Shown here in pieces: positions 33,831 to 43,193 of a stretch of DNA of 64,000 nucleotides. This stretch comes from Bacteriovoracaceae bacterium (lineage in GTDB: Bacteria > Bdellovibrionota > Bacteriovoracia > Bacteriovoracales > Bacteriovoracaceae): NCBI GenBank assembly GCA_947441615.1, contig CANEUH010000012.1, forward strand, positions 43,073 to 107,072, in the 5' to 3' direction. The translations under genes and the position numbers were made by a program. The notes under the pieces were generated by a model. That model worked only from the letters and a program-made list of their open reading frames with translations. It searched no databases and was not told where the DNA came from. The stretch's first letter is position 1. Each line of letters starts with the position of its first letter.

Positions 33831-34898
33831 GTGTTAGGGAAAAAAAATCAATCCGCCTTATTGGCAAAATATTTCAACATGTACAAAAAGAATCCACGCT
33901 CGAGGGTATTTGCTCCTCTTGCGGAATCTTTTCGTAAGCTTGGAATGCTTGAAGACGCTTATAAAATTCTTAAAGAGGGAATTCGTCACCACCCTAACTA
34001 CGTTCTTGGTTATATTGTGCTCGCCCATTGCTATTACGATGAGCAGAAGTATGAATTAACCTACAATACTCTACGTCCTATTATTTCTCAAAATGCTGAT
34101 AATATTTCACTGCAAAAGATCTTCGCGCAGGCCTGTATCCACTTGGGACATCTTGAAGAAGCTTTAGATACGTTTAAATATCTCTTATTCATGAATCCCA
34201 AAGAAAAATATTTTGCGGATCAGGTGAAGAAACTAGAAGATGATCTCATGGTAGGTCATAAGAAAATGACTCTTGACCAGTTAATAAAATCTCCAGATAT
34301 TCCAGAATTTAAAGAGACACCGACAGTTGATGATGATTGGGTCCAAGTTAACTTTTCTAGTTCTGAGAAAACTAAAGAAGAAAAACCGCTTCTAGAAAAC
34401 AGGGAAGTTAAAAAAGATTTAGAAGACGAGTGGGTGATGAAGCGCCCAACAGGTGTTGATCATCCAATTCTAAAAGAAGACCAGATTCGAAAAAGAAGTT
34501 TAGAAGATGACTTTTATGCTGATGAATTTGAAGAAGAGGGTGATATTGATGAGGTCAATGCAAGTTCTTTGTCCTCGGACACACCCATTGTTTCTCATAC
34601 TCTGATAGATCTCTATTGTGCTCAACACTACTATGACAAGGCGATAGAACTATTAGAAAAAATATTGGAATTAAATCCCGATGACCTCTCTTCAAGACAT
34701 AAACTCGTTAGTGTTAAAGAATTAAAAATGAAGCATTCTTTTTCAGGTGTTGTTTCAACCGAAGAAGCTGGCCACAACGAACTCATTTCAATTATTGAAA
34801 ACCAAGTTAAAGTCAAATCTTCTCAAGAAATAAAAGTTGAGTATGCCTTTGATAAATTTTTGAATTTGGTCAAAGATAAGGCGAGCCACTACCGGTAA
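33831..34898 (+). CDS. TPR protein linked to pilus operon
   Basis: A cytoplasmic-looking 355-aa protein with a GTG start. The N-terminal third (about 1-135) holds three or four TPR-like helical pairs (AYKILKEGIRHHPNY, ALDTFKYLLFMNPKE). An acidic, unstructured middle (about 140-235) follows, then one more TPR pair near 245-285 and a helical tail. No signal peptide or lipobox is present, so it is not a PilF/Tgl pilotin. It is 12 bases after pilQ and 6 bases before aroQ. A scaffold role near the pilus base is a reasonable guess. Confidence 0.82.
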   Translation: MLGKKNQSALLAKYFNMYKKNPRSRVFAPLAESFRKLGMLEDAYKILKEGIRHHPNYVLGYIVLAHCYYDEQKYELTYNTLRPIISQNADNISLQKIFAQACIHLGHLEEALDTFKYLLFMNPKEKYFADQVKKLEDDLMVGHKKMTLDQLIKSPDIPEFKETPTVDDDWVQVNFSSSEKTKEEKPLLENREVKKDLEDEWVMKRPTGVDHPILKEDQIRKRSLEDDFYADEFEEEGDIDEVNASSLSSDTPIVSHTLIDLYCAQHYYDKAIELLEKILELNPDDLSSRHKLVSVKELKMKHSFSGVVSTEEAGHNELISIIENQVKVKSSQEIKVEYAFDKFLNLVKDKASHYR

Positions 34899-34904
34899 TT
34901 ATTT

Positions 34905-35330
34905 ATGAAAAAAATTTTAATTATTAATGGTCCGAATCTTAATATGCTAGGTCTGAGAGAACCAGAAATTTATGGAACAGATACACTAGAAGATATTCGA
35001 GTGTGGACTGATTCAAAAATTAATTCACTCGCTCAAACCACTTGGTTTCAATCCAACGTGGAAGGTGAAATTGTCAGTCGAATCCAGATGGCCTCTAAAG
35101 AACAGTTTGACGCTGTCGTCATTAATCCTGGTGGTTACGCTCACACCAGTGTCGCCATCCATGACGCTCTGAAAATCCTTAAAATTCCAGTAATTGAAGT
35201 TCATTTAAGCCAAGTCTATAAGAGGGAAGAGTTCCGACATACTTTGTTGACGGCAAAAGCAGCATCCGCCATAATGAGCGGGCTCGGAAAACAGAGTTAT
35301 TACAGAGCGATACAGTCGCTCCTCGATTAA
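34905..35330 (+). CDS. aroQ: 3-dehydroquinate dehydratase, type II
   Basis: Dodecameric shikimate-pathway enzyme converting 3-dehydroquinate to 3-dehydroshikimate. Motifs in order: IINGPNLNMLGLREPEIYG with active-site Tyr23 and the lid arginine, NPGGYAHTSVAI, and EVHLSQVYKREEFR with the catalytic-region histidine. At 141 aa it has family size. The SNIHARE seen in most members reads SQVYKRE, a mild divergence. It sits in the widespread order aroQ-efp-accB-accC. Confidence 0.96.
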   Translation: MKKILIINGPNLNMLGLREPEIYGTDTLEDIRVWTDSKINSLAQTTWFQSNVEGEIVSRIQMASKEQFDAVVINPGGYAHTSVAIHDALKILKIPVIEVHLSQVYKREEFRHTLLTAKAASAIMSGLGKQSYYRAIQSLLD

Positions 35331-35342
35331 AGGAACATTCTC

Positions 35343-35909
35343 ATGTACCAAACAACTGATTTTAGAAAAGGTCTTAAAATTGAGATCGAAGGTAAACCTT
35401 GGATTATCGTTGATTTCCAACACGTGAACCCTGGTAAAGGATCTGCTTTCGTTCGTACTCGAATTAGAAATCTTGAAACAAATCAGACGATTGAAAGAAC
35501 CTTCAAGGCCGGTGTTGAAACTGTTGGAAAGCCGGACATGGAAGAAAAAGAAATGGAGTTTAACTACGCTGATATTGATGGTTATAACTTTATGGATCAG
35601 ACAACTTTTGAAATGGTTCACCTTACTCATGATCAAGTTGGCGACAACAAATTTTATCTCCAAGAAAATATTAAAGTTTATATTCTTTATTATAACGGGC
35701 GCCCGATTTCGATTGAGCTTCCAAACTTCATTAACTTAAAAGTTGTAGAAACGGATCCTGGTTTAAAGGGAGATACAGCTTCTGGTGGAACAAAAAAGGC
35801 TGTGCTTGAAACAGGCCTACAAGTAAACGTTCCCCTATTTATTAAAGAAGGCGAGATCTTAAAGATCGATACTCGGACTGGAGAATATCTAGAAAGAGCA
35901 AAGGTGTAA
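35343..35909 (+). CDS. efp: Translation elongation factor P
   Basis: Binds ribosomes stalled on polyproline stretches and promotes peptide bond formation. Three beta-barrel domains are evident over 188 aa. The functional loop reads NPGKGSAF with Lys32 at the tip, the residue modified in many bacteria, and the C-terminal signature is KIDTRTGEYLERA. The enzyme that would modify Lys32 is not in this window. The next gene, accB, starts 3 bases after the stop. Confidence 0.97.
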   Translation: MYQTTDFRKGLKIEIEGKPWIIVDFQHVNPGKGSAFVRTRIRNLETNQTIERTFKAGVETVGKPDMEEKEMEFNYADIDGYNFMDQTTFEMVHLTHDQVGDNKFYLQENIKVYILYYNGRPISIELPNFINLKVVETDPGLKGDTASGGTKKAVLETGLQVNVPLFIKEGEILKIDTRTGEYLERAKV

Positions 35910-35912
35910 TTT

Positions 35913-36392
35913 ATGAAACTAGATACATTAAGCATCGAATCCCTAAAAGAAATTGTAAAAGTAGCTAAGGATCAGGGTGTAGCTGAATTACAGGTAGAAG
36001 CAAAAGACTTCAAAGTTTCAGTTAATTTTGCGACAGCTCCTGCTCAGATTCACCATGTCCAGCCGATGGTTCATGCGGCCCCGGTTGCTGCTGTTCAAGC
36101 ACCGGCCCCACAGGCTTCATCAGCTCCAGCGAAGGCAACAGCTTCAGACGCGGGTCTTCATGTAATTAAGTCTCCTTTTGTCGGAACTTTTTATGCTTCT
36201 CCATCACCTGGAAAGCCAATCTATGTAAAAGTGGGAGATAAAGTTAAAGTCGGGCAGCCCCTCTGTGTTCTTGAGGCCATGAAAATCATGAATGAAATCG
36301 ATTCGGACATGAATGGTGAAATCGTTGAGATTTGCGTTGAGAACGAATCTCTTGTTGAATACGGGCAGCCACTATTTAAGATCAAGGCGTAA
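35913..36392 (+). CDS. accB: Biotin carboxyl carrier protein of acetyl-CoA carboxylase
   Basis: Carries biotin between the two half-reactions of fatty-acid precursor synthesis. The N-terminal helix region (1-50) is joined to the biotinyl domain by an Ala/Pro/Gln-rich hinge (about 50-82). Biotin is attached to Lys124 in EAMKIMNEI, with the usual thumb sequence just before it. At 159 aa it is standard. accC follows after 17 bases. Confidence 0.97.
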   Translation: MKLDTLSIESLKEIVKVAKDQGVAELQVEAKDFKVSVNFATAPAQIHHVQPMVHAAPVAAVQAPAPQASSAPAKATASDAGLHVIKSPFVGTFYASPSPGKPIYVKVGDKVKVGQPLCVLEAMKIMNEIDSDMNGEIVEICVENESLVEYGQPLFKIKA

Positions 36393-36409
36393 TTAGATTC
36401 GGAGCAAAC

Positions 36410-37759
36410 GTGATCAAGAAATTTAAAAAAGTACTTATCGCAAATCGCGGTGAAATCGCTATTCGTGTCATTAGAAGTTGTAAAGAATTGGGCATCGAAA
36501 CAGTGGCGATCCATTCAACTGCTGACGAGGATTCTTTGCATGTTAAGATGGCAGATGAATCAGTTTGTGTTGGCCCCGCTAAATCAACTTACTCTTATTT
36601 AAATGTTCCTCAAATTTTATCTGCTGCTGAAATAACGGGTGCCGATGCAATACATCCGGGTTATGGATTCCTATCAGAAAATGATGAATTTGCTGAAATG
36701 TGTGCGAAATGGGGTCTTACTTTTATTGGCCCATCAGTTCAATGTATTCAGGCAATGGGTGATAAAATTGAATCAAAAATCACTGCCAAAAAAGCGAATG
36801 TTCCCACTCTTGAACCCATTTATGTAAAAGATGCTGATGAAAGTGCTATCAAAAAAGAAGTTGAGAAAATGGGCTTCCCGGTCCTCATCAAAGCTTCTGC
36901 TGGTGGTGGTGGTCGAGGAATGAAGCGAATCGAAAACTTCGATGAGCTCTGGCCAGCTCTTGCTCGTCTTCAAGAAGAAGCTAAAGCTGCTTTTGGAGAC
37001 GGAACTTTATTTATTGAAAAATATATTCAAAATCCTCGTCATATTGAAGTTCAGATATTAGCGGATCAGCATAAGAATGTGATTCACCTTGGCGAGCGAG
37101 ATTGCACGATCCAGCGTCGCTTCCAAAAAATACTAGAAGAGGCGCCTTCACCTGTTCTCTCGCAAAAAGTCCGAGAAGAAATTTGCGATGCTGCTGTAAG
37201 GCTCGCTAAATTTGTAAATTATGACTCTGCTGGAACGGTTGAATTTCTTTATGATCTTGATTCTGAGAAATTCTACTTCATGGAAATGAATACCCGCATC
37301 CAGGTAGAACATCCGGTGACTGAGGGGCGAACTGGAGTCGATTTAATTTCTGAGCAAATTCGTCATGCTCAAGGTGAGGAATGTCGATTTAAACAGTCTG
37401 ATATAACATTCAGAAACCATGTGATGGAATTTAGAATAAATGCCGAAGATCCAAAAACGGGAATGCCTTCTCCAGGCCATATCACGCATTATCATAGACC
37501 TGGAGGTTTAGGAGTCAGAACAGACGACTATATCTATACGGGATATACAGTACCACCCCACTATGATTCTATGATTTCTAAAATAATTGTTCAGGCGGAC
37601 AACAGAACTAATTGCATTATGAGAGCAAAGAGAGTTCTTAATGAAACGGTGGTGAGTGGAATTAAAACGAACATCGATTTACACCGGGATATTTTAAATG
37701 ATCCCGATTTTGTAGAAAGTCGTTTTTCAACCAATTATTTATCCAAAAAACTCATTTAA
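36410..37759 (+). CDS. accC: Biotin carboxylase subunit of acetyl-CoA carboxylase
   Basis: ATP-grasp enzyme that carboxylates biotin on AccB. The N-terminal domain is KVLIANRGEIAIRVIRSC; the ATP loop is SAGGGGRGMKRI near residue 162-173. Catalytic residues follow in HIEVQILAD, ERDCTIQRRFQKILEEAP and MNTRIQVEHPVTE. It starts with GTG and is 449 aa, the expected length. accA and accD are not in this window. Confidence 0.97.
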   Translation: MIKKFKKVLIANRGEIAIRVIRSCKELGIETVAIHSTADEDSLHVKMADESVCVGPAKSTYSYLNVPQILSAAEITGADAIHPGYGFLSENDEFAEMCAKWGLTFIGPSVQCIQAMGDKIESKITAKKANVPTLEPIYVKDADESAIKKEVEKMGFPVLIKASAGGGGRGMKRIENFDELWPALARLQEEAKAAFGDGTLFIEKYIQNPRHIEVQILADQHKNVIHLGERDCTIQRRFQKILEEAPSPVLSQKVREEICDAAVRLAKFVNYDSAGTVEFLYDLDSEKFYFMEMNTRIQVEHPVTEGRTGVDLISEQIRHAQGEECRFKQSDITFRNHVMEFRINAEDPKTGMPSPGHITHYHRPGGLGVRTDDYIYTGYTVPPHYDSMISKIIVQADNRTNCIMRAKRVLNETVVSGIKTNIDLHRDILNDPDFVESRFSTNYLSKKLI

Positions 37760-37783
37760 AAGTATAATAAAATTAAGAGTTTA

Positions 37784-39178
37784 ATGTGCACCAGGAAGGG
37801 GCATTTGGAAGCTATTGATCAAATCCGGCAAATGATGGCCGAACAAAAATATTTTGAAGCACAAAAGTTGATTGAAGTTCAATTAAAAATAACTTCATCG
37901 CCCCAATACACCCTATTAAAACTTTATCTAGAATCACTCATTCCTCAAAATAAAAAACTCCAACCGGAGCAGCAAATCGAATTAGCTGAAAAATCATTTG
38001 AAAACAATGATCATAAGTTGGCCTTCGAATTACTTGAAACAAAAATTAGTACTACCTATTTTTCTCGTGTAACAAAATTAAAATTAAAATTAGTTGAAGC
38101 AAACGGAAACTTTGATGAAATGTATAAGTGTTTGTCTGAATACTTAATAAGATTATTTGAGTTTCAAGTTCCTTGTTTGCCAGATTGGTTGAAAAATTAT
38201 GTTGAGAGATACTTTAAAAATGATTTTGGTCTGAATTTAAAATTATTATCGATAAATTTAATGATAAATGATCTCAAAAAATCAGAAGACATTATAAAGA
38301 GTATCATTGTTTCAAGCGTTGAAAATTCACAGAACAGGGGTATTAAAGAAAAAATTAATGCAATCTCAGAAGTTTTAATGAACGCAAGTAACAAGGGCCG
38401 TCTGGAAATTTATCAAAACTTCTGCCAGCTATTTACCCGTGGTATTCAAGATAAAAGTGATTACAAGAAACTAATTGAAATAATTATTTATTTTGAAGAA
38501 TTTAAGTTTCAAGTTATCACGCTTGATCTTTTGTTAAGGTTAGAACTTAGTGAAATAGCAGAAGATTACTCCATCACTGTTCGTGGCAGTAAAGAATACT
38601 CATTTATTTACCTGGAAAAGTTTTATCCTCACCTTAAAAAATTCTTTCTAAAGAAATTGAAGGAAGATTTAAATTCAACAAATGAAATCGTTAAGCCATT
38701 ATTTGAAATGGCGGAATCATTAAAATCTGAAGTTCTTCCGCCAGTCAATGAATATGAAGTGGAAGTGGATGTAACGCAATATAATAATATTCTTAAATAC
38801 CAGGATTATACCTCGGCGCAGCTTTGCGATCTCGCGGTTAGTTTTATTCAAAGTGATATGCCAAGAGTCGCCTTAACTGCAAGTGAGTTAGCTGTGTCAT
38901 CTTCGCAAAGTGAAAATGATTTTTTTAAAGCAAGTTATTTGAAGTTAATTTGTCAGATGCTATTGAATGATTACAGGGCAGCCGTTGATACATCTATGGA
39001 AGCCCTCCACCGCGCAAAATCACAAGAAGATATTTTATCTTTTCTCTACTCTCAGGCGGAAGCCTATATCCGGCTAAACTTGAAGTCCGATGCAAAGAGA
39101 GTCCTGAGAAATATCGTTGCAATTGATGAAAAATATAGACTCGCAAAAGAAAGATTAGAGAAGCTCAATGAGATTTAA
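37784..39178 (+). CDS. Helical-repeat protein of unknown function, 464 aa
   Basis: Almost entirely alpha-helical, Lys/Glu/Leu-rich, with no signal peptide or membrane helix. Helical pairs with TPR-like spacing are clearest near the C-terminus (about 345-455: ALTASELAVSSSQSENDFF, AYIRLNLKSDAKRVLRNI). The start is uncertain: ATG 37784, or TTG 37805, which has the better AGGAAGGGG just upstream. Its 3' end overlaps the tamB-like gene by 11 bases, so it may serve the same envelope process, or may only share the transcript. Confidence 0.8.
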   Translation: MCTRKGHLEAIDQIRQMMAEQKYFEAQKLIEVQLKITSSPQYTLLKLYLESLIPQNKKLQPEQQIELAEKSFENNDHKLAFELLETKISTTYFSRVTKLKLKLVEANGNFDEMYKCLSEYLIRLFEFQVPCLPDWLKNYVERYFKNDFGLNLKLLSINLMINDLKKSEDIIKSIIVSSVENSQNRGIKEKINAISEVLMNASNKGRLEIYQNFCQLFTRGIQDKSDYKKLIEIIIYFEEFKFQVITLDLLLRLELSEIAEDYSITVRGSKEYSFIYLEKFYPHLKKFFLKKLKEDLNSTNEIVKPLFEMAESLKSEVLPPVNEYEVEVDVTQYNNILKYQDYTSAQLCDLAVSFIQSDMPRVALTASELAVSSSQSENDFFKASYLKLICQMLLNDYRAAVDTSMEALHRAKSQEDILSFLYSQAEAYIRLNLKSDAKRVLRNIVAIDEKYRLAKERLEKLNEI

Positions 39179-42100
39179 GAGTGTACTTGGAGCATTCATC
39201 TTTATTCTTTTCGCAAGCTTTATTGCCTTCATCGTTTTTATTCAAACCAAATCGTTTGGCCGAGTAATGACAAATGTTCTCTCCGACTTATCTCAAAAAA
39301 AATTTGAGACGGAATTAAAGATTAGAGACATCTCTTTGAGCATGCTCCCCCCCGGGATAGAGTTTAATGATGTTGATGTATCAAAAAAGATTGCAGCAAA
39401 TGAATATGTGGAAGCAGAGTTTGGAAAGATAGGAATATATCTAGGGCTAATCGAGTTGGAGGAGAAAAATATTACCCTTGGAGAAATTAAAATCTCCGAT
39501 AGTTATATAAAATATGTTGGCCCAGAAAAAAAAGAAGAGTTAAAAGAAATTGATAAAAAAATTATTGACAAAATATTCAAAGTTCCAGACCAGTTGCCAA
39601 TCAGATTGGACACAGTCGTTATTGAAAACACTAAAGTTTTTTATAATTATGAATTGTTAGAAGCTAAGAGAATTAAGCTTTATAAAAAAGAAAAAAGTTT
39701 TATTACGAGATTTCACCTTGCGCATATTAAGCCCAGTGAAGATGCCTTGCATACAATTGATGAAGTCTGGGGTGATGGTGAAATTTCAAAGAACGATATA
39801 AGTATCTATCGATTGAAGATTCAGCAAGATGTTCAGACAGTGCTGATCAAGGGTAAAATTAAAGATTACTATAAAATAAAGGGAGCGTCGGCCGATTTTA
39901 ATGGTGAAATGAACGTTTATTTACCCAATATATTGAGTGATTTTTTCCCTGCACATGATCAAGTTGTAAGTGAGGGTTCTGGCCGGATTGGATTTAAAAT
40001 CAAGTATGAGAAAGAAAATCTTCAGGGTGAAGCAGATATTTTCTTAAAGGAAATTAATTCTAGCTTTATTACCGCCTCTGAAATGAGGTCATCGCTAGAA
40101 ATCGAAAACAGTAAAATTAAAATCAGTCGCTTAAAACTAGAAAATCAGGCCGAGAGCTTAGATTTATTAAAACCAGTAGAAGTATACGATTTTGAAACGA
40201 AGAAAATACCAGATATTCTTTTGTCGGTAAATCTTCAAAACCTCCATTTGCCAAATGTCCTACAGTCTTTGGGACCGAACTTTAAAACGTTAAAGGGCGA
40301 ATTGAATGGTGAGCTCAAGATTGAAATCAAGGATAAAAATCTAGATATAATTCCCAAAGATAAATTCATTGTTAACAATCTTGGACTCGTTACTGGTAAT
40401 GGAAAAACAAGTTTTACCATATTAATGATCAAAAAAGCTTCGCTTTCTCAAACATCGATTAAGGTTCATGATGGTGAGTTTTTCATTGAGTCTGCTATTG
40501 AACTAAAAAATTCAAAATTAAACGTTACAGGATTTGTAAATAAAAAAACGGTTAGTTTTAAAGTTCCTGATTCCAAAATTGATTTAACTGATTTTGGTAA
40601 TATTTCGAATTTGGATATTAAGGGCAATGGAGTTTTAGCAATTGACGTCAGTGGCCCCCCTGAAGAAACCAAGATTAATATAAAGGGAAAAACAGAGGCC
40701 TTTGAAATTCTTGGGTATCATCTCGATAGAACTGATAAAAACATTACAATAAACTTAGGGGAGTCAACGGTAGAAATTGATAAATTAGATTCTATTGTCG
40801 GTAAAACACGCATTTCAGGCAACGGAAGTGTCAATTACAATGATGCTGAAATTGCTCTTGGTATTAGCTCAAATGATGCAAACTCAGGAGATCTCATTCA
40901 AATACTTGATCCCATTTTTAAGGATATTACTTTCTTGCCTAATGATTTAGATTTTAAAGCTAAAGTAGATGTCGATATATTTGGAAAATATCATTTTAAA
41001 GATCTCAAAATTAGATCAAGAGTTGATTTTAACGATTTAACGGTTGCTACTGAAACTATAAATAGTGGATCTTTTGACCTTTCACTTTCAAACAAGATCA
41101 TATCAGTAAAGAACATAGAATGCATTAAAGGTAGAGGTTCGCTCGATGGCGATATCATTTTTGATTTAAGCGACAAGAGTTTTAATCTCAAATTGTTTTG
41201 GGAAAATCTTGAGCTTCAATCATTACAAATTGCAAAAACACTTGGTTTAAATCTCGATACGCTGATTTCGGGAAAAGTTGCCGGCGGTGGGGGGATAAAT
41301 GACTACAAGTTAAATGTAGAATCAACCGCGTTTGATACACATTCACTCAATTATAAATTTGAGGATTCGAATCTAGACTTAGTGATCCAGCCGAAAAGAA
41401 TAAAAGGGAAAGCGAATTTTTTAGGCAATATTTTTAGAACCGATTTTGATTTTGGTCTTGGAAAGGGGTCTCAGTCTGATCTTGAATTGAAATTTCAAAC
41501 CTTAAACATAAAGCCGTTTCTCATTGCGATGTTGGGCAAACATTTAGAAAATGAGAATTTCTCCGGTAGTGTAAATTTTGAGGCAACGAGTAGTTTCGAT
41601 TATGGCTTTGAAAATGTTGATCTCGAAGCAACTCTGAATAATCTTTCATTTAATCACCCTGAATTTAATATAAATTATAAATCCTCGAAGCCTGAATTTT
41701 TGGTGAAGGGAAGCAGAATTTCAAGATGGGCCTTAGCAATAAAACAACCAGATATTTTCGTTGAAACTCGTGGAGAGGGTACTTTTGGTAGTCGAGTTTC
41801 AATGATTCAAGAATTTCACGTCAATTCGAAAATTCTTGAAATTTTAAGTTCTAAAATTTTATCATCTGAAGGTTTTATTAGAAATATTGCTAGAATAAAT
41901 GGAAATGGTTCTAGGTTCGATTTTTCGTTAAGTTCAAAAACAAATGATTTGGACTTATCTGTAGAGCAATTACCTGTCCAGATTAATGACTTAAAATATG
42001 ATATCGAATTCGCAAATAACAGGTTACAAATTCATGGGCTTACTTCAAGTTTAGATAATGGAACTTTTTCACTACTCGGAGACGTCTTTTTTGATGGTGA

Positions 42101-43193
42101 ACATCCTGATGTAAATTTGAAATTTGCACTAGATAAAGCAGAGATTCCGATTGTCGGTGACTCTTCAATGAATATTTCGGGTGAAGGTATCATTTTAGGT
42201 AATAATTACCCGTATACAGTTGGTGGAGAAATTGTCATCAACAAAGGACATATTGTTGAGGAGTTAAATGAATTTAGCTCGAAATCAGCTGCCTTTTCTC
42301 AGGTGAGGTTTTTGCCAAAAAATCAAGAGTCTGTTGTGGGCAAGTTATTCAATATAAATTTAAATTTAAAAGCTGAAAATCCTGTCCGCATTTCAAACTC
42401 ACTAATGGATATCGCTTTTGTAGGTGAAATTCGTCTGACCGGTAACCCATCACGACCGAAGGGTGAAGGTCGATTGTCGTCTCCCATAAATTCCTCACGT
42501 ATATTTTTTAAAAATAACGAGTATCAAATAATTAGTGCAGACATTAATTTCAGTCCTAAAAAGGAAATTACAAACCCTGATTTTGATATACAGGCCTTAA
42601 CTATTATTTCAAATTATAAAATATACCCTAAGGCATACGGAGATCTCGAGCGATTCAACTTTGATCTAACATCGGAACCGGTATTGCCAAGGAACTCAAT
42701 CCTTTCTCTTATTGCATTTGGTTATACCGATGAAATTCAAACAGCACTCTATGCTAAAGACCAAAGAAGTTTAACTCAGGTAGGAGTTGGATCCTTTGTA
42801 TTTGATCGTTTTAAAATCAGTGATATCTTAAATAAACAATTTGGACTCCAAGTTAATCTTGGAACAGTCATTGAACAGTCTTCGACCGATAGTTTATTAA
42901 GTGGTAGGAGCCAGTCACGTGGTAATGGTCAAACTGCTGGTGCCCTTGGAAGAACAAGATCTGCAACAAAGATTGAACTAAAAAAACGACTTGATGAGGC
43001 ATTGACATTATCTGTCTCTAGCACAATGGGTGGAAGTATCGGTCAGCGACAAAGTATGAATTTGAATTACGGACTTTCGAGAAATATCCAACTTGAAGGG
43101 GTCTACGAATTAAGAACAAATGAAGAGGGAGAAGCTGATATTATTTATAATTCTATCGGTGGAGATTTGAAGTTTAGAAGGACCTTTAAATGA
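39168..43193 (+). CDS. tamB: TamB-like protein (AsmA/DUF490 superfamily)
   Basis: Large periplasm-spanning protein anchored in the inner membrane by one helix (about 7-27). It belongs to the bridge-like family proposed to move phospholipids to the outer membrane and to help TamA assemble proteins. The long middle is repetitive beta structure with alternating short strands and many Asn/Asp/Lys turns. The last 300 residues contain the DUF490 core (PRNSILSLIAFGY near residue 1165, then ATKIELKKRL and LNYGLSRNIQLEGVYELR). At 1341 aa it is close to E. coli TamB. Its stop overlaps the Omp85 gene start by 4 bases. Confidence 0.88.
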   Translation: MRFKSVLGAFIFILFASFIAFIVFIQTKSFGRVMTNVLSDLSQKKFETELKIRDISLSMLPPGIEFNDVDVSKKIAANEYVEAEFGKIGIYLGLIELEEKNITLGEIKISDSYIKYVGPEKKEELKEIDKKIIDKIFKVPDQLPIRLDTVVIENTKVFYNYELLEAKRIKLYKKEKSFITRFHLAHIKPSEDALHTIDEVWGDGEISKNDISIYRLKIQQDVQTVLIKGKIKDYYKIKGASADFNGEMNVYLPNILSDFFPAHDQVVSEGSGRIGFKIKYEKENLQGEADIFLKEINSSFITASEMRSSLEIENSKIKISRLKLENQAESLDLLKPVEVYDFETKKIPDILLSVNLQNLHLPNVLQSLGPNFKTLKGELNGELKIEIKDKNLDIIPKDKFIVNNLGLVTGNGKTSFTILMIKKASLSQTSIKVHDGEFFIESAIELKNSKLNVTGFVNKKTVSFKVPDSKIDLTDFGNISNLDIKGNGVLAIDVSGPPEETKINIKGKTEAFEILGYHLDRTDKNITINLGESTVEIDKLDSIVGKTRISGNGSVNYNDAEIALGISSNDANSGDLIQILDPIFKDITFLPNDLDFKAKVDVDIFGKYHFKDLKIRSRVDFNDLTVATETINSGSFDLSLSNKIISVKNIECIKGRGSLDGDIIFDLSDKSFNLKLFWENLELQSLQIAKTLGLNLDTLISGKVAGGGGINDYKLNVESTAFDTHSLNYKFEDSNLDLVIQPKRIKGKANFLGNIFRTDFDFGLGKGSQSDLELKFQTLNIKPFLIAMLGKHLENENFSGSVNFEATSSFDYGFENVDLEATLNNLSFNHPEFNINYKSSKPEFLVKGSRISRWALAIKQPDIFVETRGEGTFGSRVSMIQEFHVNSKILEILSSKILSSEGFIRNIARINGNGSRFDFSLSSKTNDLDLSVEQLPVQINDLKYDIEFANNRLQIHGLTSSLDNGTFSLLGDVFFDGEHPDVNLKFALDKAEIPIVGDSSMNISGEGIILGNNYPYTVGGEIVINKGHIVEELNEFSSKSAAFSQVRFLPKNQESVVGKLFNINLNLKAENPVRISNSLMDIAFVGEIRLTGNPSRPKGEGRLSSPINSSRIFFKNNEYQIISADINFSPKKEITNPDFDIQALTIISNYKIYPKAYGDLERFNFDLTSEPVLPRNSILSLIAFGYTDEIQTALYAKDQRSLTQVGVGSFVFDRFKISDILNKQFGLQVNLGTVIEQSSTDSLLSGRSQSRGNGQTAGALGRTRSATKIELKKRLDEALTLSVSSTMGGSIGQRQSMNLNYGLSRNIQLEGVYELRTNEEGEADIIYNSIGGDLKFRRTFK